Positions 35,268 through 44,628 are shown, numbered from the stretch's first letter. The stretch is DNA of 64,000 nt from Enterococcus hulanensis (GCF_005405485.1 NZ_BJED01000004.1:62001-126000); one strand, 5' to 3'. Translations and numbers: made by a program. The notes: generated from the letters alone by a model not told the origin.

Positions 35268-37601
35268 ATGGGAAATTTAAATATTGATTTATCTTTACAA
35301 GACGTTGAAGTATTTGATCCAGTTGATACACCATTATCCTTAATGAACAGAAGCTATATTTTTGGAAAAAATGGGTCAGGGAAAAGTTCCTTTAGTCGTA
35401 TCGTAAAAAAACAGTGCTCTGATGAATTCGACGTTAGAATATTCACAGGTTTTGAGGGAGTTTTAATTGATGAAAAACTAAATGCAGTTGTATTAGGAGA
35501 AGAAAACGAAGAAATAAAAGTAAATATTGATAAAATAGAAGAACAGATTATATGTCTAAATCAAGAAAAAACAGCTATTCAAGAACAACTTTCTTCTCTA
35601 ATTCTTTCTACAGAAATGGAAACAGTGGGCTTGAAAAAACATAAACTGTTATCTGAATATGAAAAAGCTTTAACTCTAAAAAAAGAACACGATCGTAAAT
35701 TGGACAATTTCTATAAAGATCAGGCAAGAGAAATCAAAGAAACACATCAAGCACAAATTAATAATACCAATTACAATAAAGTTCAGTTTGTTGCTGATAT
35801 TCCTAAAGCTCAACAATTAGAAAAAGAAGAGATCAGAAAATACGAAATCATGCTATCTGAAAAATTAAAAGAGAACGTTCCTTCTATAAAGCTACCTAAT
35901 TTGAATAGTGAGAGTTTGATACACGATGTTAATGAGTTATTGCAAAAAACTGTCAAGGAAACATTTTCTATTAAGGAGTTCAATGAAAACTCAGAAAAAA
36001 AAGGTTTTGCAGAAAATGGATGGAAACTGCATAAGCCAAATGATGTATGTGCTTTTTGTGGCAATACTGTAACCGCTGAGCGCATGGAAAAATTAGAACG
36101 ATATTTTTCAAGTTCAGATATTGAATTATTCCAAAAAGAACTTAATTTATTTAAAACAAATAAATTAGATCCTTTAAAAAAAATGATAGAGGATATCCAC
36201 ATTTTAGATGCTTCTTCATTTTACCACTCTTTCTCCACTCACATTATTGAACTAAATAAAATCATAAAAGAAAAAGTACAGTCATGGTTAACATTTATTT
36301 CTGCTTTGAAATTAGCAATCGATAAAAAGAGAGATAATCTTTTTTCTCCTTTAGAACCTTTGAGTATAAGTCCAATTTTAAACTTCGAAAAAGAAAATAC
36401 TCTTATTAAGGATGTTATTCAAAATAATAATAATTATTCAAGTGAGTTAGATGCTAAGTATCACATAGCTCGAAATTCACTTCGCCTTCACTATGTATCA
36501 CAATCTCTAAATTTAAAGGGGGAATACAAAAAAGAATGGCAAGGATATGAAATTGAATACTTCAAATCCGAAGAACTTAGTAACTTTTATAATCAAAAGA
36601 AAGAAGAACTTGATGAGAAAATCAAGTCTTTAGAAGGAAATGAAAGCAAGCCAGAAAAAGGAACATTGAATTTCATTGTGGCTGAGCTGTCCAAATTAAA
36701 TGATGATAAACTAAAACTATTAGAAGAAACTAGAAATACTAGCATATTAGCAAGCCGGATAAATGAAAAATTGTTTAGAGTCGGAAAAAATAATATTCAA
36801 TTGGAATTAGTTGTGAATGATAATCAAGTAGAGCACTACCAAATAAAAGATATTTATGGCACTCGTTCCATTGATAAAGTTTCTACAGGTGAAAAAAATA
36901 TTATTGCTTTTTTATATTTCATGGAACAACTGGAAATTTCAGAGAAAAACAAAAAGAAGATAATAATTTTTGACGATCCTATGAATTCGAACGACGATAC
37001 CATGCAATACCTGATTATTACTGAGATTCAAAAGTTATATCAAGGTAAGTACAAAAATCGTTTTGACCTTAATAAGGATTTCATCATTTGTATGACTCAT
37101 AATGCTCATTTTTATTTAAATGTTCAACCACACGGAAATAGTAAAATCAACAAAAAGAATCCTGATAATCCTAGTGGAAAACTAATTGAAGTATCTAAGT
37201 ATGACAAAAACACTTTCTATTGGATACAAAACAAAAAATTTACTAAAATCTTATCTGAAACTTCCGATTTGAATACACACTATGAATTTCTTTGGATGGA
37301 ATTAGGTTCTCTTTATGAAAAAAACATGTTAAATTCTATGCTGAATTCAATGAGGCGTATAATTGAGACATATATTCATTTTAATAAAATTCATCCGGAT
37401 CAATTTTATGATGATCTAGATGAACATAGGAAACTTTTCAATGTTAATTCTCATGCTGTTGATGATCTTTCGGCGGAGCTTATTGGCAAAAGCAAAGAAG
37501 ATTTATTAGCTATGTTCCACGAAATTTTCATCAAGAATAATGCAATTGATCATTACAACAATTATAGATGTCATTGGTCAATTCCCCAAGAAAGTTATTA
37601 A
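35268..37601 (+). CDS. RloC/PrrC-like AAA ATPase with zinc hook and candidate anticodon-nuclease site
   Basis: A 777-residue SMC/Rad50-like ATPase (AAA_13 type). Walker A GKNGSGKS is at 33-40; two long coiled coils flank a zinc-hook-like CAFC (Cys261, Cys264); the signature STGEKN and Walker B IIIFDDPMNSND follow near 540 and 565. In the C-terminus Arg696-x3-Glu700 and His729 (within NVNSH) repeat the Arg/Glu/His triad known for the PrrC and RloC anticodon nucleases, where the His lies about 30 residues on. RloC is a phage-defence tRNase, so a similar role is inferred. The start is ATG 35268 behind GGAGGAG. It stands alone at the left of the conjugative module. Confidence 0.7.
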   Translation: MGNLNIDLSLQDVEVFDPVDTPLSLMNRSYIFGKNGSGKSSFSRIVKKQCSDEFDVRIFTGFEGVLIDEKLNAVVLGEENEEIKVNIDKIEEQIICLNQEKTAIQEQLSSLILSTEMETVGLKKHKLLSEYEKALTLKKEHDRKLDNFYKDQAREIKETHQAQINNTNYNKVQFVADIPKAQQLEKEEIRKYEIMLSEKLKENVPSIKLPNLNSESLIHDVNELLQKTVKETFSIKEFNENSEKKGFAENGWKLHKPNDVCAFCGNTVTAERMEKLERYFSSSDIELFQKELNLFKTNKLDPLKKMIEDIHILDASSFYHSFSTHIIELNKIIKEKVQSWLTFISALKLAIDKKRDNLFSPLEPLSISPILNFEKENTLIKDVIQNNNNYSSELDAKYHIARNSLRLHYVSQSLNLKGEYKKEWQGYEIEYFKSEELSNFYNQKKEELDEKIKSLEGNESKPEKGTLNFIVAELSKLNDDKLKLLEETRNTSILASRINEKLFRVGKNNIQLELVVNDNQVEHYQIKDIYGTRSIDKVSTGEKNIIAFLYFMEQLEISEKNKKKIIIFDDPMNSNDDTMQYLIITEIQKLYQGKYKNRFDLNKDFIICMTHNAHFYLNVQPHGNSKINKKNPDNPSGKLIEVSKYDKNTFYWIQNKKFTKILSETSDLNTHYEFLWMELGSLYEKNMLNSMLNSMRRIIETYIHFNKIHPDQFYDDLDEHRKLFNVNSHAVDDLSAELIGKSKEDLLAMFHEIFIKNNAIDHYNNYRCHWSIPQESY

Positions 37602-37672
37602 TCTTATATACGAAGGAGGATACTTTCACATAAGGGTCTTCCTTCTATTTAAATCAAATGAAAGGAAACGAT

Positions 37673-40600
37673 ATGAAACTAAAAACGAACATTCTAAATA
37701 GAACCTTAAGGGTGCTGATGGTCTGCGTGACTTTTATCAGCACCCTTTTTACTTCTCCAATCCCTACTTTTGCCAGTTCATTAAGTCTAGACGAGCCGAC
37801 TAATTATTATTATACGGGAATCAGTCCTAACACAGGCTATTCAATGACTCATAATATCTACGTACTAAAAATGGATGGCAAAAAAGTCTTCTGTATTGAA
37901 TCTGGCATTGTAGCAAATGGCGGCGAAGGCTATACACCGGAAACCTATATCAACTCAAAGAAAGATAAACTGTCAAAAATTGCTTATTACGGGTATACAA
38001 TAACTAGTCAGAGTCATTACGACTATGCCGTAACACAAGCCATGATTTGGGAAGAATTAGGTGACAAACGCCAAAGTACGACGATTCCCAACTATGACCA
38101 ACGCAAAACTGAAATCATGGCGCTTGTTAATCGACACGATACTCTCCCCTCTTGGAATGGTCAAACAGTCACCGTCAAAGTCGGGGATTCTGTTACGTTA
38201 ACCGATTCAAATAATGTGTTAGCGGATATGAGCTTAGAATCAAACAACACCAATGCAACCTTAAAACAAAACGCTAATAGTTTAGTGATCACTCCAAGTA
38301 AAGATTCTAACAATGGTAGTATTACCTATCTCAAAGTTCCGCAAAATAAAATTGGTACGTCCATTGTCTACCGTAAGCCAAACGAACAATCCATGGTGGA
38401 GTTTCACTTAGACAGTGCCAAACAAGCCAGTGTGAAAGTGAATGTGATTAAGCTAGGTACTCTTCAAGCGACTAAGATTGATGAAGAAACTGGCAACCCT
38501 TTAGCGAATGCAAAATTGAAATTTGAATATAATGGTACATCAAAAGAAGTAGTGACTGATTCAAACGGAGTAGCTACGGTTAAAGACATTCCCGAAGGAA
38601 CAACAGTCACCGTTAGTGAAGTAACTGCTCCCAATGGGTATGTGAATAAAGGTGAAATTAAAAAAGTCACTATTAAACCCAATGAAACCATTACGGTAAC
38701 ACTTGGCAATAAAGAACAATTAGGGCAAGTACAGCTTGAAAAGTCTGGTAAAGACTTTGGTACCACAATGCCAAACGACTACTACTCTTTAGGTGGTGCG
38801 ATCTATGCTATCTACAAAACGGACGGCACCAAGGTTTCTACCATGACCACCGATTCAAACGGTAAGGCGACCTCTCTCCCCTTAAAGCTGGGTAACTATT
38901 ATGCCCTTGAAACAAAAGCACCTGCTGGTTACCAGCTAAACAAAGAGAAAATTTCTTTTGAGTTAACATATGCAGGACAAACCGTTGAAATCACCACCAC
39001 CTCTATTTCCCAAGTGGAAAATGAACAAAAAGGAAATGTGACCTTAATTAAGGAAGATGCTAAAACAGGTACCAAAGCACAAGGTGCGGCAACGTTAGAT
39101 GGCGCCGTGTACGAACTACGCCGGACTGCTGACGATCAATTAATCAAAGAAGTAACGATAAAAGATGGAACGGCAGTTGTTTCTGGCATTAATCTTGATG
39201 ATTACTATTGGATTGAAACGCAAGCACCCGAAGGCTATTTAAAAGATACAGAAAAACACCCCTTCCAATTAACATATGCCGGACAAACCGTTGAAACGGC
39301 TGTCCAATCGACAACGGTCAAAGAAACAGTCATTACTGGTAGCTTTGATCTAGTCAAATTTGGGAACTATGGCTGGTTGACCAACCCCTTTAGTGACAAA
39401 GAAATGAAACCGCTGGAAAATGTTGAATTTAGTGTCTACAGTGATACAACAGGGAAATTAGTGCAGAAGGGCTTGACTGATAAGGAAGGCTACTTGAAAT
39501 TTGGTGAGTTACCTTATGACACATATACCGTTAAAGAAACCAAAACACCCGAAGGCTACAAAGCAACCGTTGATTTCAAGGTGACGATCCATGAACAAAA
39601 TGAAACACATCACTATGCAATTGAAAATAAGGTCATTGAAGAAAAACTAAAAGTGGTGAAAGTAGACGCTGAAACTGAAAAAGTGATACCTCGTGCTGAC
39701 GCTGGATTTCAGATTAAAAACCTACAAACAGGGAAATTAGTATCTATGAACAAATTCAACGAAGAAGGTAAAACCGACACCTTCTTTACGAATGATGAAG
39801 GGTACCTGCTACTTCCAGAAGCCCTGTCTTATGGTGACTATGAATTGATTGAAGTCCAAGCACCAGAAGGCTATGTTTTAGCAAAAGGACCAATGAAGTT
39901 TACAGTTGATGGTTCCCACCAAAACGGCTTAATAGAAATCCACTTCAAGGATTATTCTCAAAAAGGCATTGTAGATTTTACCAAAACAGGACAAATGCCG
40001 ATCAGTGTGGAAGTAAAAGAATCAGACTATGGACAAGTCTACGAATTTCAATATGATCACACGCCAATTGCTGGTGTGACTTATCGCATTGAAGCTATTG
40101 AGGACATTACAACCAATGACGGTACCACTCATGTGAAAAAAGGCGAAACGGTGGTGACCTTAACCACAGATGAACAAGGCACATGGCAATCACCAGAATT
40201 ATATCTTGGCAACTATCAAGCGGTGGAAGTATCCGCGCCGAATGGCTTCATTGTCGACTCAACCCCTATTCCTTTTGAATTAAAGTATGCTGGCCAATTA
40301 GTAGAACTTACGTCTACTTCTCTTACAGCTACCAACGATTTCCAATCTTTAGATATTCAACTATTTAAAGACGAGGAATCAATCGCAGATTGGAAGGAGA
40401 ATCAGCCCGAATTTGAAGCTATTAAAGGTGATGGGCAAGTTTTCGGACTCTTCACCCGAGAGGAACAACAGTTGTCAGATAAGTTACAAGTACCAGCAGA
40501 TTCCCTAGTCCGCTATCAAACGGTAAAAGATGGCGTTGCAGCTTTCGATGTGAAATTACCGGAAGGAAAATATTATTTGAAAGAGTTGGACGCTGGAACA

Positions 40601-41545
40601 AATCATGTACTGGATGAGACGGAATATGACATTGAATTTGCAGCGGAAAATAATCACACTACCTACCCAATTCACATTTATAACGATACAGTTGCTTATG
40701 GTAATGAGACTTTAGAACGAATCACTTGTCACCCAATTTTAAACAAACTGCATTTTAATGAGTTCACTATGAAGAAAGTCAATGAACAAGCCAATTTTGA
40801 TAAAGAACATGGACTGACCTTTACCTACGACACGCTAGGGACTGGTTCCAGCTTCACCCTTGAAACCAAAGACGGTGAAGTTATGCAGGAAGTCGCAATT
40901 GATAAAGATGGCTTAGGTGTATTTGAGACTATCCCTGTAGGCACATTCTATTTAAAAGAAAAAGCGCCCTCTTCTGACAAGTTTATTTTGTCTAAAGATG
41001 AAATTCGTATTGAATCAACGAAAGATGGGATCAAAGCCTATGACAAAGACAATCAATTATTAGGTGAATCACCTGCACCATCAGAGGAAATCGAAGAACC
41101 CATTCTCTTTGAACTTACCAATTACTTGAAAAAAGGAACAGCTGAATTAACCAAAAAAGATGTTTCCACAGGAGAGATATTACCAAATACTGGTATCCGG
41201 ATCTTAAATGACAAAAAAGAAGTCGTTGTTGAGGGGCGTACCAATGAGAAAGGTGTATTTACATTTGAACAGCTCCCTATTGGCACCTATTACTTCCAAG
41301 AATTTGAAGCGCCAGACGGTTATCGCTTGGATGAAACTCCTCTGAAATTTGAAATCAAAGAAGATGGAAAGGTGGTGAAATGTGAGATGACAAATCAAAA
41401 ACTTGAAACGCCTAAAAGAACTGATCGTTTCCCAAACACTGGTACAACTATGAACAAAAACTTATTAGTTGTAGGATTTGTAGCTGTCACAAGTGCATTA
41501 GGATTATTCTACGCTCGCAAGAAAAAAGGCAAAACAACTAATTAG
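37673..41545 (+). CDS. thioester-domain CnaB-repeat surface adhesin, sortase anchored
   Basis: A 1290-residue wall protein. A signal peptide occupies the first ~35 residues (ending near TFASS). An N-terminal thioester domain has the Cys in VFCIESG and the partner Gln in VTQAMIWEELG. About eight CnaB/SpaA-type repeats follow, each beginning like GxxxxxK and ending in ExxAPxGY (TKAPAGYQL, TQAPEGYL, VQAPEGYVL, FEAPDGYRL). The C-terminus has the sortase motif FPNTG, a membrane helix and ARKKKGK. Thioester domains bind host surfaces covalently; in an ICE it could also promote mating aggregation. The start is ATG 37673 behind AAAGGAAAC. Confidence 0.88.
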   Translation: MKLKTNILNRTLRVLMVCVTFISTLFTSPIPTFASSLSLDEPTNYYYTGISPNTGYSMTHNIYVLKMDGKKVFCIESGIVANGGEGYTPETYINSKKDKLSKIAYYGYTITSQSHYDYAVTQAMIWEELGDKRQSTTIPNYDQRKTEIMALVNRHDTLPSWNGQTVTVKVGDSVTLTDSNNVLADMSLESNNTNATLKQNANSLVITPSKDSNNGSITYLKVPQNKIGTSIVYRKPNEQSMVEFHLDSAKQASVKVNVIKLGTLQATKIDEETGNPLANAKLKFEYNGTSKEVVTDSNGVATVKDIPEGTTVTVSEVTAPNGYVNKGEIKKVTIKPNETITVTLGNKEQLGQVQLEKSGKDFGTTMPNDYYSLGGAIYAIYKTDGTKVSTMTTDSNGKATSLPLKLGNYYALETKAPAGYQLNKEKISFELTYAGQTVEITTTSISQVENEQKGNVTLIKEDAKTGTKAQGAATLDGAVYELRRTADDQLIKEVTIKDGTAVVSGINLDDYYWIETQAPEGYLKDTEKHPFQLTYAGQTVETAVQSTTVKETVITGSFDLVKFGNYGWLTNPFSDKEMKPLENVEFSVYSDTTGKLVQKGLTDKEGYLKFGELPYDTYTVKETKTPEGYKATVDFKVTIHEQNETHHYAIENKVIEEKLKVVKVDAETEKVIPRADAGFQIKNLQTGKLVSMNKFNEEGKTDTFFTNDEGYLLLPEALSYGDYELIEVQAPEGYVLAKGPMKFTVDGSHQNGLIEIHFKDYSQKGIVDFTKTGQMPISVEVKESDYGQVYEFQYDHTPIAGVTYRIEAIEDITTNDGTTHVKKGETVVTLTTDEQGTWQSPELYLGNYQAVEVSAPNGFIVDSTPIPFELKYAGQLVELTSTSLTATNDFQSLDIQLFKDEESIADWKENQPEFEAIKGDGQVFGLFTREEQQLSDKLQVPADSLVRYQTVKDGVAAFDVKLPEGKYYLKELDAGTNHVLDETEYDIEFAAENNHTTYPIHIYNDTVAYGNETLERITCHPILNKLHFNEFTMKKVNEQANFDKEHGLTFTYDTLGTGSSFTLETKDGEVMQEVAIDKDGLGVFETIPVGTFYLKEKAPSSDKFILSKDEIRIESTKDGIKAYDKDNQLLGESPAPSEEIEEPILFELTNYLKKGTAELTKKDVSTGEILPNTGIRILNDKKEVVVEGRTNEKGVFTFEQLPIGTYYFQEFEAPDGYRLDETPLKFEIKEDGKVVKCEMTNQKLETPKRTDRFPNTGTTMNKNLLVVGFVAVTSALGLFYARKKKGKTTN
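37708..37750 (+). terminator. intrinsic terminator inside the adhesin signal-peptide codons
   Basis: AAGGGTGCTGAT (37708-37719) and ATCAGCACCCTT (37736-37747) form a perfect 12 bp stem with a 16 nt loop and a T-run, within codons 12-26 of the adhesin gene. When ribosomes translate the signal peptide the hairpin cannot form; without translation it should stop transcription of the transfer operon. Confidence 0.75.
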
Positions 41546-41581
41546 ATGCCTATTTACTTTCCCCATTCTATCCCTGCTATC

Positions 41582-41617
41582 GTGATCTTTTCTTATATGG
41601 AAGGATCACTTTTTTTA
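41582..41617 (+). terminator. terminator after the adhesin gene
   Basis: GTGATCTTT and AAGGATCAC pair (one G-U) and are followed by eight T residues. It separates the adhesin transcript from the DUF961 genes, at least partly. Confidence 0.7.
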
Positions 41618-41715
41618 TGGAAAGGAGAATGCTAATGCCCCCTATTCGTTCACCCACTGACAAAGCATGTTTGAGAATGACTCTATGATTAAAGAAAGAA
41701 ACGAGGAAAAAGACA

Positions 41716-42030
41716 ATGGAATTAAAATATGTGATCCCCAATATAGAAAAAACCTTTGGAATCTTAGAATACGCTGGTGAAGATAAAGTGGAACAGCGTC
41801 GAATCAACGGCAAACCTACCATTCTCTCACGTAGTTACAACCTATACTCTACGATCCAACGAGCGGATGATATTGTCGTTGTTTTACCTGCCGAAGCTGG
41901 TGAAAAATTCTTTGAGTCTGAAGAAAAAGTACGCTTAGTTAACCCTAAGATTACTGCCGAAGGCTACAAAATCAATAACCGTGGTTTCACCAATTACATT
42001 TTAACCGCTGACAATATGGTAAAAGCCTAG
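41716..42030 (+). CDS. DUF961 (YdcP-like) ICE protein, Tn916 Orf23 type
   Basis: A 104-residue member of the DUF961 family that opens the transfer module of Tn916-like elements. The conserved blocks EKTFGILEYAGE, SYNLYSTIQRADDIVVVLPAEAGEKFF and EKVRLVNPKI are present. Function is unknown but a role in DNA processing is suspected. The ribosome site is GAGGAAAAAG. It is adjacent to a second, longer member of the family, as in Tn916. Confidence 0.85.
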   Translation: MELKYVIPNIEKTFGILEYAGEDKVEQRRINGKPTILSRSYNLYSTIQRADDIVVVLPAEAGEKFFESEEKVRLVNPKITAEGYKINNRGFTNYILTADNMVKA

Positions 42031-42049
42031 AAAGGACAAGTGAATCATT

Positions 42050-42409
42050 ATGAGATTAGCAGAAGGAATTGTTATTGAAAAAGAAAAAACCTTTGGCACA
42101 TTGAAGTTTTCCGCCTTACGACGTGAGGTGAAAATTATAGATGAAGAAGGCAACGTGACCGAACAAGTCAAAGAACGCACCTATGATTTAAAGTCGAAAA
42201 ATCAAGGGCGTATGATTCAAGTCAGTATCCCCGCTTCCGCTGGCGAAAAGAATTTTGAGTATAACGCCGAAGTAGAATTGATCAATCCTGTTGCCGATAC
42301 CGTTGCTACTGCTACTTATATCAGCGCAGATGTCGATTGGTACATTAAAGCGGAGGATATCTTTTTAAAACAAAAAAATAAACCAGCTGAGAAGCAACCT
42401 ACTAAATAA
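42050..42409 (+). CDS. DUF961 (YdcP-like) ICE protein, Tn916 Orf22 type
   Basis: A 119-residue DUF961 paralogue with EKEKTFGTLKFSALRREV, RTYDLKSKNQGRMIQVSIPASAGEKNF and VELINPV. It lies 19 bp after the first copy. The pair is a standard marker of Tn916/ICEBs1-like conjugation modules. Confidence 0.85.
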   Translation: MRLAEGIVIEKEKTFGTLKFSALRREVKIIDEEGNVTEQVKERTYDLKSKNQGRMIQVSIPASAGEKNFEYNAEVELINPVADTVATATYISADVDWYIKAEDIFLKQKNKPAEKQPTK

Positions 42410-42432
42410 TTCATAAGAAAGGAGACTTGTTT

Positions 42433-42717
42433 ATGAGGCTTGAAGGCAATCAACTCGCTATGGGAGCAATTATCGGGTTAGATGATTTTTTCAAAGATAT
42501 TGAGAAAACCCTATCCTCCGAAGTCACACTCAATCCCGAACATTTGATCATGGAATTAATTGAACATAGTGTTGAGAAACGGGGAGAAATTGTCAGTTTG
42601 GTTATGAGTGAAGCATATAGTAAAACACAAATATCAATAAGCTTTACTTTTGCTATCGGTACAGAATCATTAGAAGAATTGGTGATCATCTATCTTGGTT
42701 ATCAAGAAGAAGCATAA
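42433..42717 (+). CDS. small hypothetical ICE protein
   Basis: A 94-residue soluble acidic protein, not recognised. The start is ATG 42433 (MRLEGNQLAMGAI) with AAAGGAGA seven nt upstream. It lies between the DUF961 pair and the coupling protein gene, where Tn916-like elements carry short unconserved genes. Confidence 0.65.
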   Translation: MRLEGNQLAMGAIIGLDDFFKDIEKTLSSEVTLNPEHLIMELIEHSVEKRGEIVSLVMSEAYSKTQISISFTFAIGTESLEELVIIYLGYQEEA

Positions 42718-42732
42718 AGGAGAAAAACAGTT

Positions 42733-43011
42733 ATGATTAAAATTTATTTAGTGACCTCGATTCTGGGAAGAGATGAATTTGAGAACGATATCGAACGTTT
42801 GGTGAAACCTGAATTTCGCTTTTATGCGGACGATATCTATGAAGAAATCAGTGAAAAATGGAAAGAAGCAGTCGAGGAAGGAAGTCAGCTATTCATTTAT
42901 CCAACAGTTGACGCTGAAAAGACCCTTGCTAATCAAGCAGTTGTATTTAAATTTAATGTTGAAGATGAGGACATGATGTTAACGATTCGCTATGCAGGCT
43001 GTGATGGATAA
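42733..43011 (+). CDS. small hypothetical ICE protein
   Basis: A 92-residue acidic soluble protein, not recognised, with an AAGGAGAAA ribosome site. The YEEISEKWKEAVEEGSQLFIYPTVD region shows no known motif. It is in the same unit as the preceding small gene. Confidence 0.65.
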   Translation: MIKIYLVTSILGRDEFENDIERLVKPEFRFYADDIYEEISEKWKEAVEEGSQLFIYPTVDAEKTLANQAVVFKFNVEDEDMMLTIRYAGCDG

Positions 43012-43047
43012 TCATCATTGGTATTATCGCGGAAAGGAGGTATTTTT

Positions 43048-44439
43048 ATCTTTAAATACAAAGGTAAACGTATTCGAGCCAGCAATAAAAACTTGCTTTA
43101 TAATACTATTCTTGGTGCTTTTGTGATGGTTGTCCTGCTCGTATTACTTCCTTTTCATTTACGTGCTATCTTGCAGACAAATTGGGAAACTGTCACCTTG
43201 ACAACAGTTGTCTCTCAACTTCAAACATCCTACTTTTTGGGCAGTCTCCTAACTGCCCTTTTTGTATGCCTACTTATTGGTGGTTTATTCTATCGCTACC
43301 GGATTGATGCTATTAAACAGCTGCAACACCGCCAAAAGTTAGCTCGTATGATCCTACAAAATGGCTGGTATGAAGCTGAACAAGTTCAACATGAAGGGCT
43401 CTTTAAAGACCTTCCCAACTCTAAAAGCAAAGAGCGAATCACCCACTTTCCCAAGATGTATTACACGCTCAAAGACGGCTTAATTCATATCAATGTGGAA
43501 ATCACCATGGGAAAATATCAAGACCAACTATTGCGCTTAGAAGACAAACTGGAAACAGGTCTGTACTGTGAGCTAGTTGATAAGGTCTTAAAAGAGACTT
43601 ATGTGGAGTACACCCTACTCTACGATACCATTGGCAACCGAATTAGCATTGATGAAGTAACAACCAAAGATGGGCGATTAAAGTTGATGGAATCCGTTTA
43701 TTGGACATACGATTCCCTGCCACATATGTTAATTGCTGGAGGTACTGGTAGTGGGAAGTCTTATTTTATTCTGACGATTATTGAAGCTTTGCTTCATACC
43801 AATACTAAGTTGTTTGTACTTGACCCCAAAAATGCCGACTTAGCTGATCTAGCAACAGTTATGTCCAATGTTTATTATCGAAAAGACGATATGTTAGCTT
43901 GTATCAATCACTTTTATGGAGAGATGATGGCTCGTAGTGAAGAAATGAAACAGCACCCGAATTACCAGACTGGTCAAAACTATGCTGCTCTTGATCTGCC
44001 AGCAAATTTTCTCATTTTTGATGAGTATGTTGCTTTTATGGGTATGCTCGGTCGAGAAAGCCTTGAAGTCATGAGTAAGTTAAAACAAATCGTGATGCTA
44101 GGTCGGCAAGCAGGCTTCTTCCTTATTTTAGCGTGTCAACGTCCAGACGCAAAATATTTAGCGGATGGCATTCGCGATCAATTTAATTTTCGAGTAGCGC
44201 TTGGACGTATGTCAGAGTTAGGCTATAGCATGATGTTTGGATCGGACACCCAAAAGCAATTCTTTTTAAAACCAATTAAAGGGCGCGGCTATGTAGATGT
44301 AGGCACGAGTGTAATTAGCGAGTTTTATACCCCACTTGTTCCTAAAGACCATGATTTTCTGGGAGCAATCGGTCAATTAGCCACCAAAATGCAGGCTGAG
44401 CCAGTGGCGGACGAAGTGCAAGCCACAGGTTCAGACTAG
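43048..44439 (+). CDS. FtsK/SpoIIIE-type coupling ATPase, Tn916 Orf21 (TcpA-like)
   Basis: A 463-residue type IV coupling protein that brings the nicked DNA to the mating pore. Two membrane helices (about residues 18-40 and 62-80) precede the ATPase domain with Walker A IAGGTGSGKSYF and Walker B NFLIFDEYVAFM. A perfect AAAGGAGG at 43033-43040 has no ATG, GTG or TTG after it in frame; ATC at 43048 is seven nt downstream. I chose this ATC as start; the only upstream option is TTG 43018 without a ribosome site. The oriT palindrome follows the gene. Confidence 0.85.
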   Translation: MFKYKGKRIRASNKNLLYNTILGAFVMVVLLVLLPFHLRAILQTNWETVTLTTVVSQLQTSYFLGSLLTALFVCLLIGGLFYRYRIDAIKQLQHRQKLARMILQNGWYEAEQVQHEGLFKDLPNSKSKERITHFPKMYYTLKDGLIHINVEITMGKYQDQLLRLEDKLETGLYCELVDKVLKETYVEYTLLYDTIGNRISIDEVTTKDGRLKLMESVYWTYDSLPHMLIAGGTGSGKSYFILTIIEALLHTNTKLFVLDPKNADLADLATVMSNVYYRKDDMLACINHFYGEMMARSEEMKQHPNYQTGQNYAALDLPANFLIFDEYVAFMGMLGRESLEVMSKLKQIVMLGRQAGFFLILACQRPDAKYLADGIRDQFNFRVALGRMSELGYSMMFGSDTQKQFFLKPIKGRGYVDVGTSVISEFYTPLVPKDHDFLGAIGQLATKMQAEPVADEVQATGSD

Positions 44440-44443
44440 CATC

Positions 44444-44471
44444 GATTGGTGTGGCGCCAGCCACGCCAATC
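44444..44471. repeat. hairpin beside the ICE oriT
   Basis: GATTGG-t-GTGGC and GCCAC-g-CCAATC pair around GCCA just after the coupling protein gene. The centre TGGCGCCAG recurs in the hairpin cluster beside the IME oriT. Confidence 0.65.
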
Positions 44472-44476
44472 TTTTA

Positions 44477-44500
44477 GCCCCCGATATCTAACAGGGGGGC
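44477..44500 (+). other. oriT palindrome of the ICE
   Basis: CCCCC, an 11 nt spacer GATATCTAACA and GGGGGG form the inverted repeat that, from memory, characterises Tn916/ICEBs1-type origins of transfer. It is between the coupling protein gene and mobT, exactly where Tn916 has oriT. Confidence 0.82.
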
Positions 44501-44570
44501 ACAAAAACAACTAAAAACCAACAATTTTATACTGAAAACTCTTGTACAACAGGCGTTTTAACCGAATGAA

Positions 44571-44612
44571 GCAGATGTCAACTAGCCATTAATAGTTTAC
44601 ATCTGCTTTTTT
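44571..44612 (+). terminator. hairpin terminator between oriT and mobT
   Basis: GCAGATGTCAACTA and TAGTTTACATCTGC pair with one mismatch and are followed by six T residues, 17 bp before the mobT start. It could attenuate relaxase expression. Confidence 0.75.
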
Positions 44613-44628
44613 GATTGGAGGAATGTGC

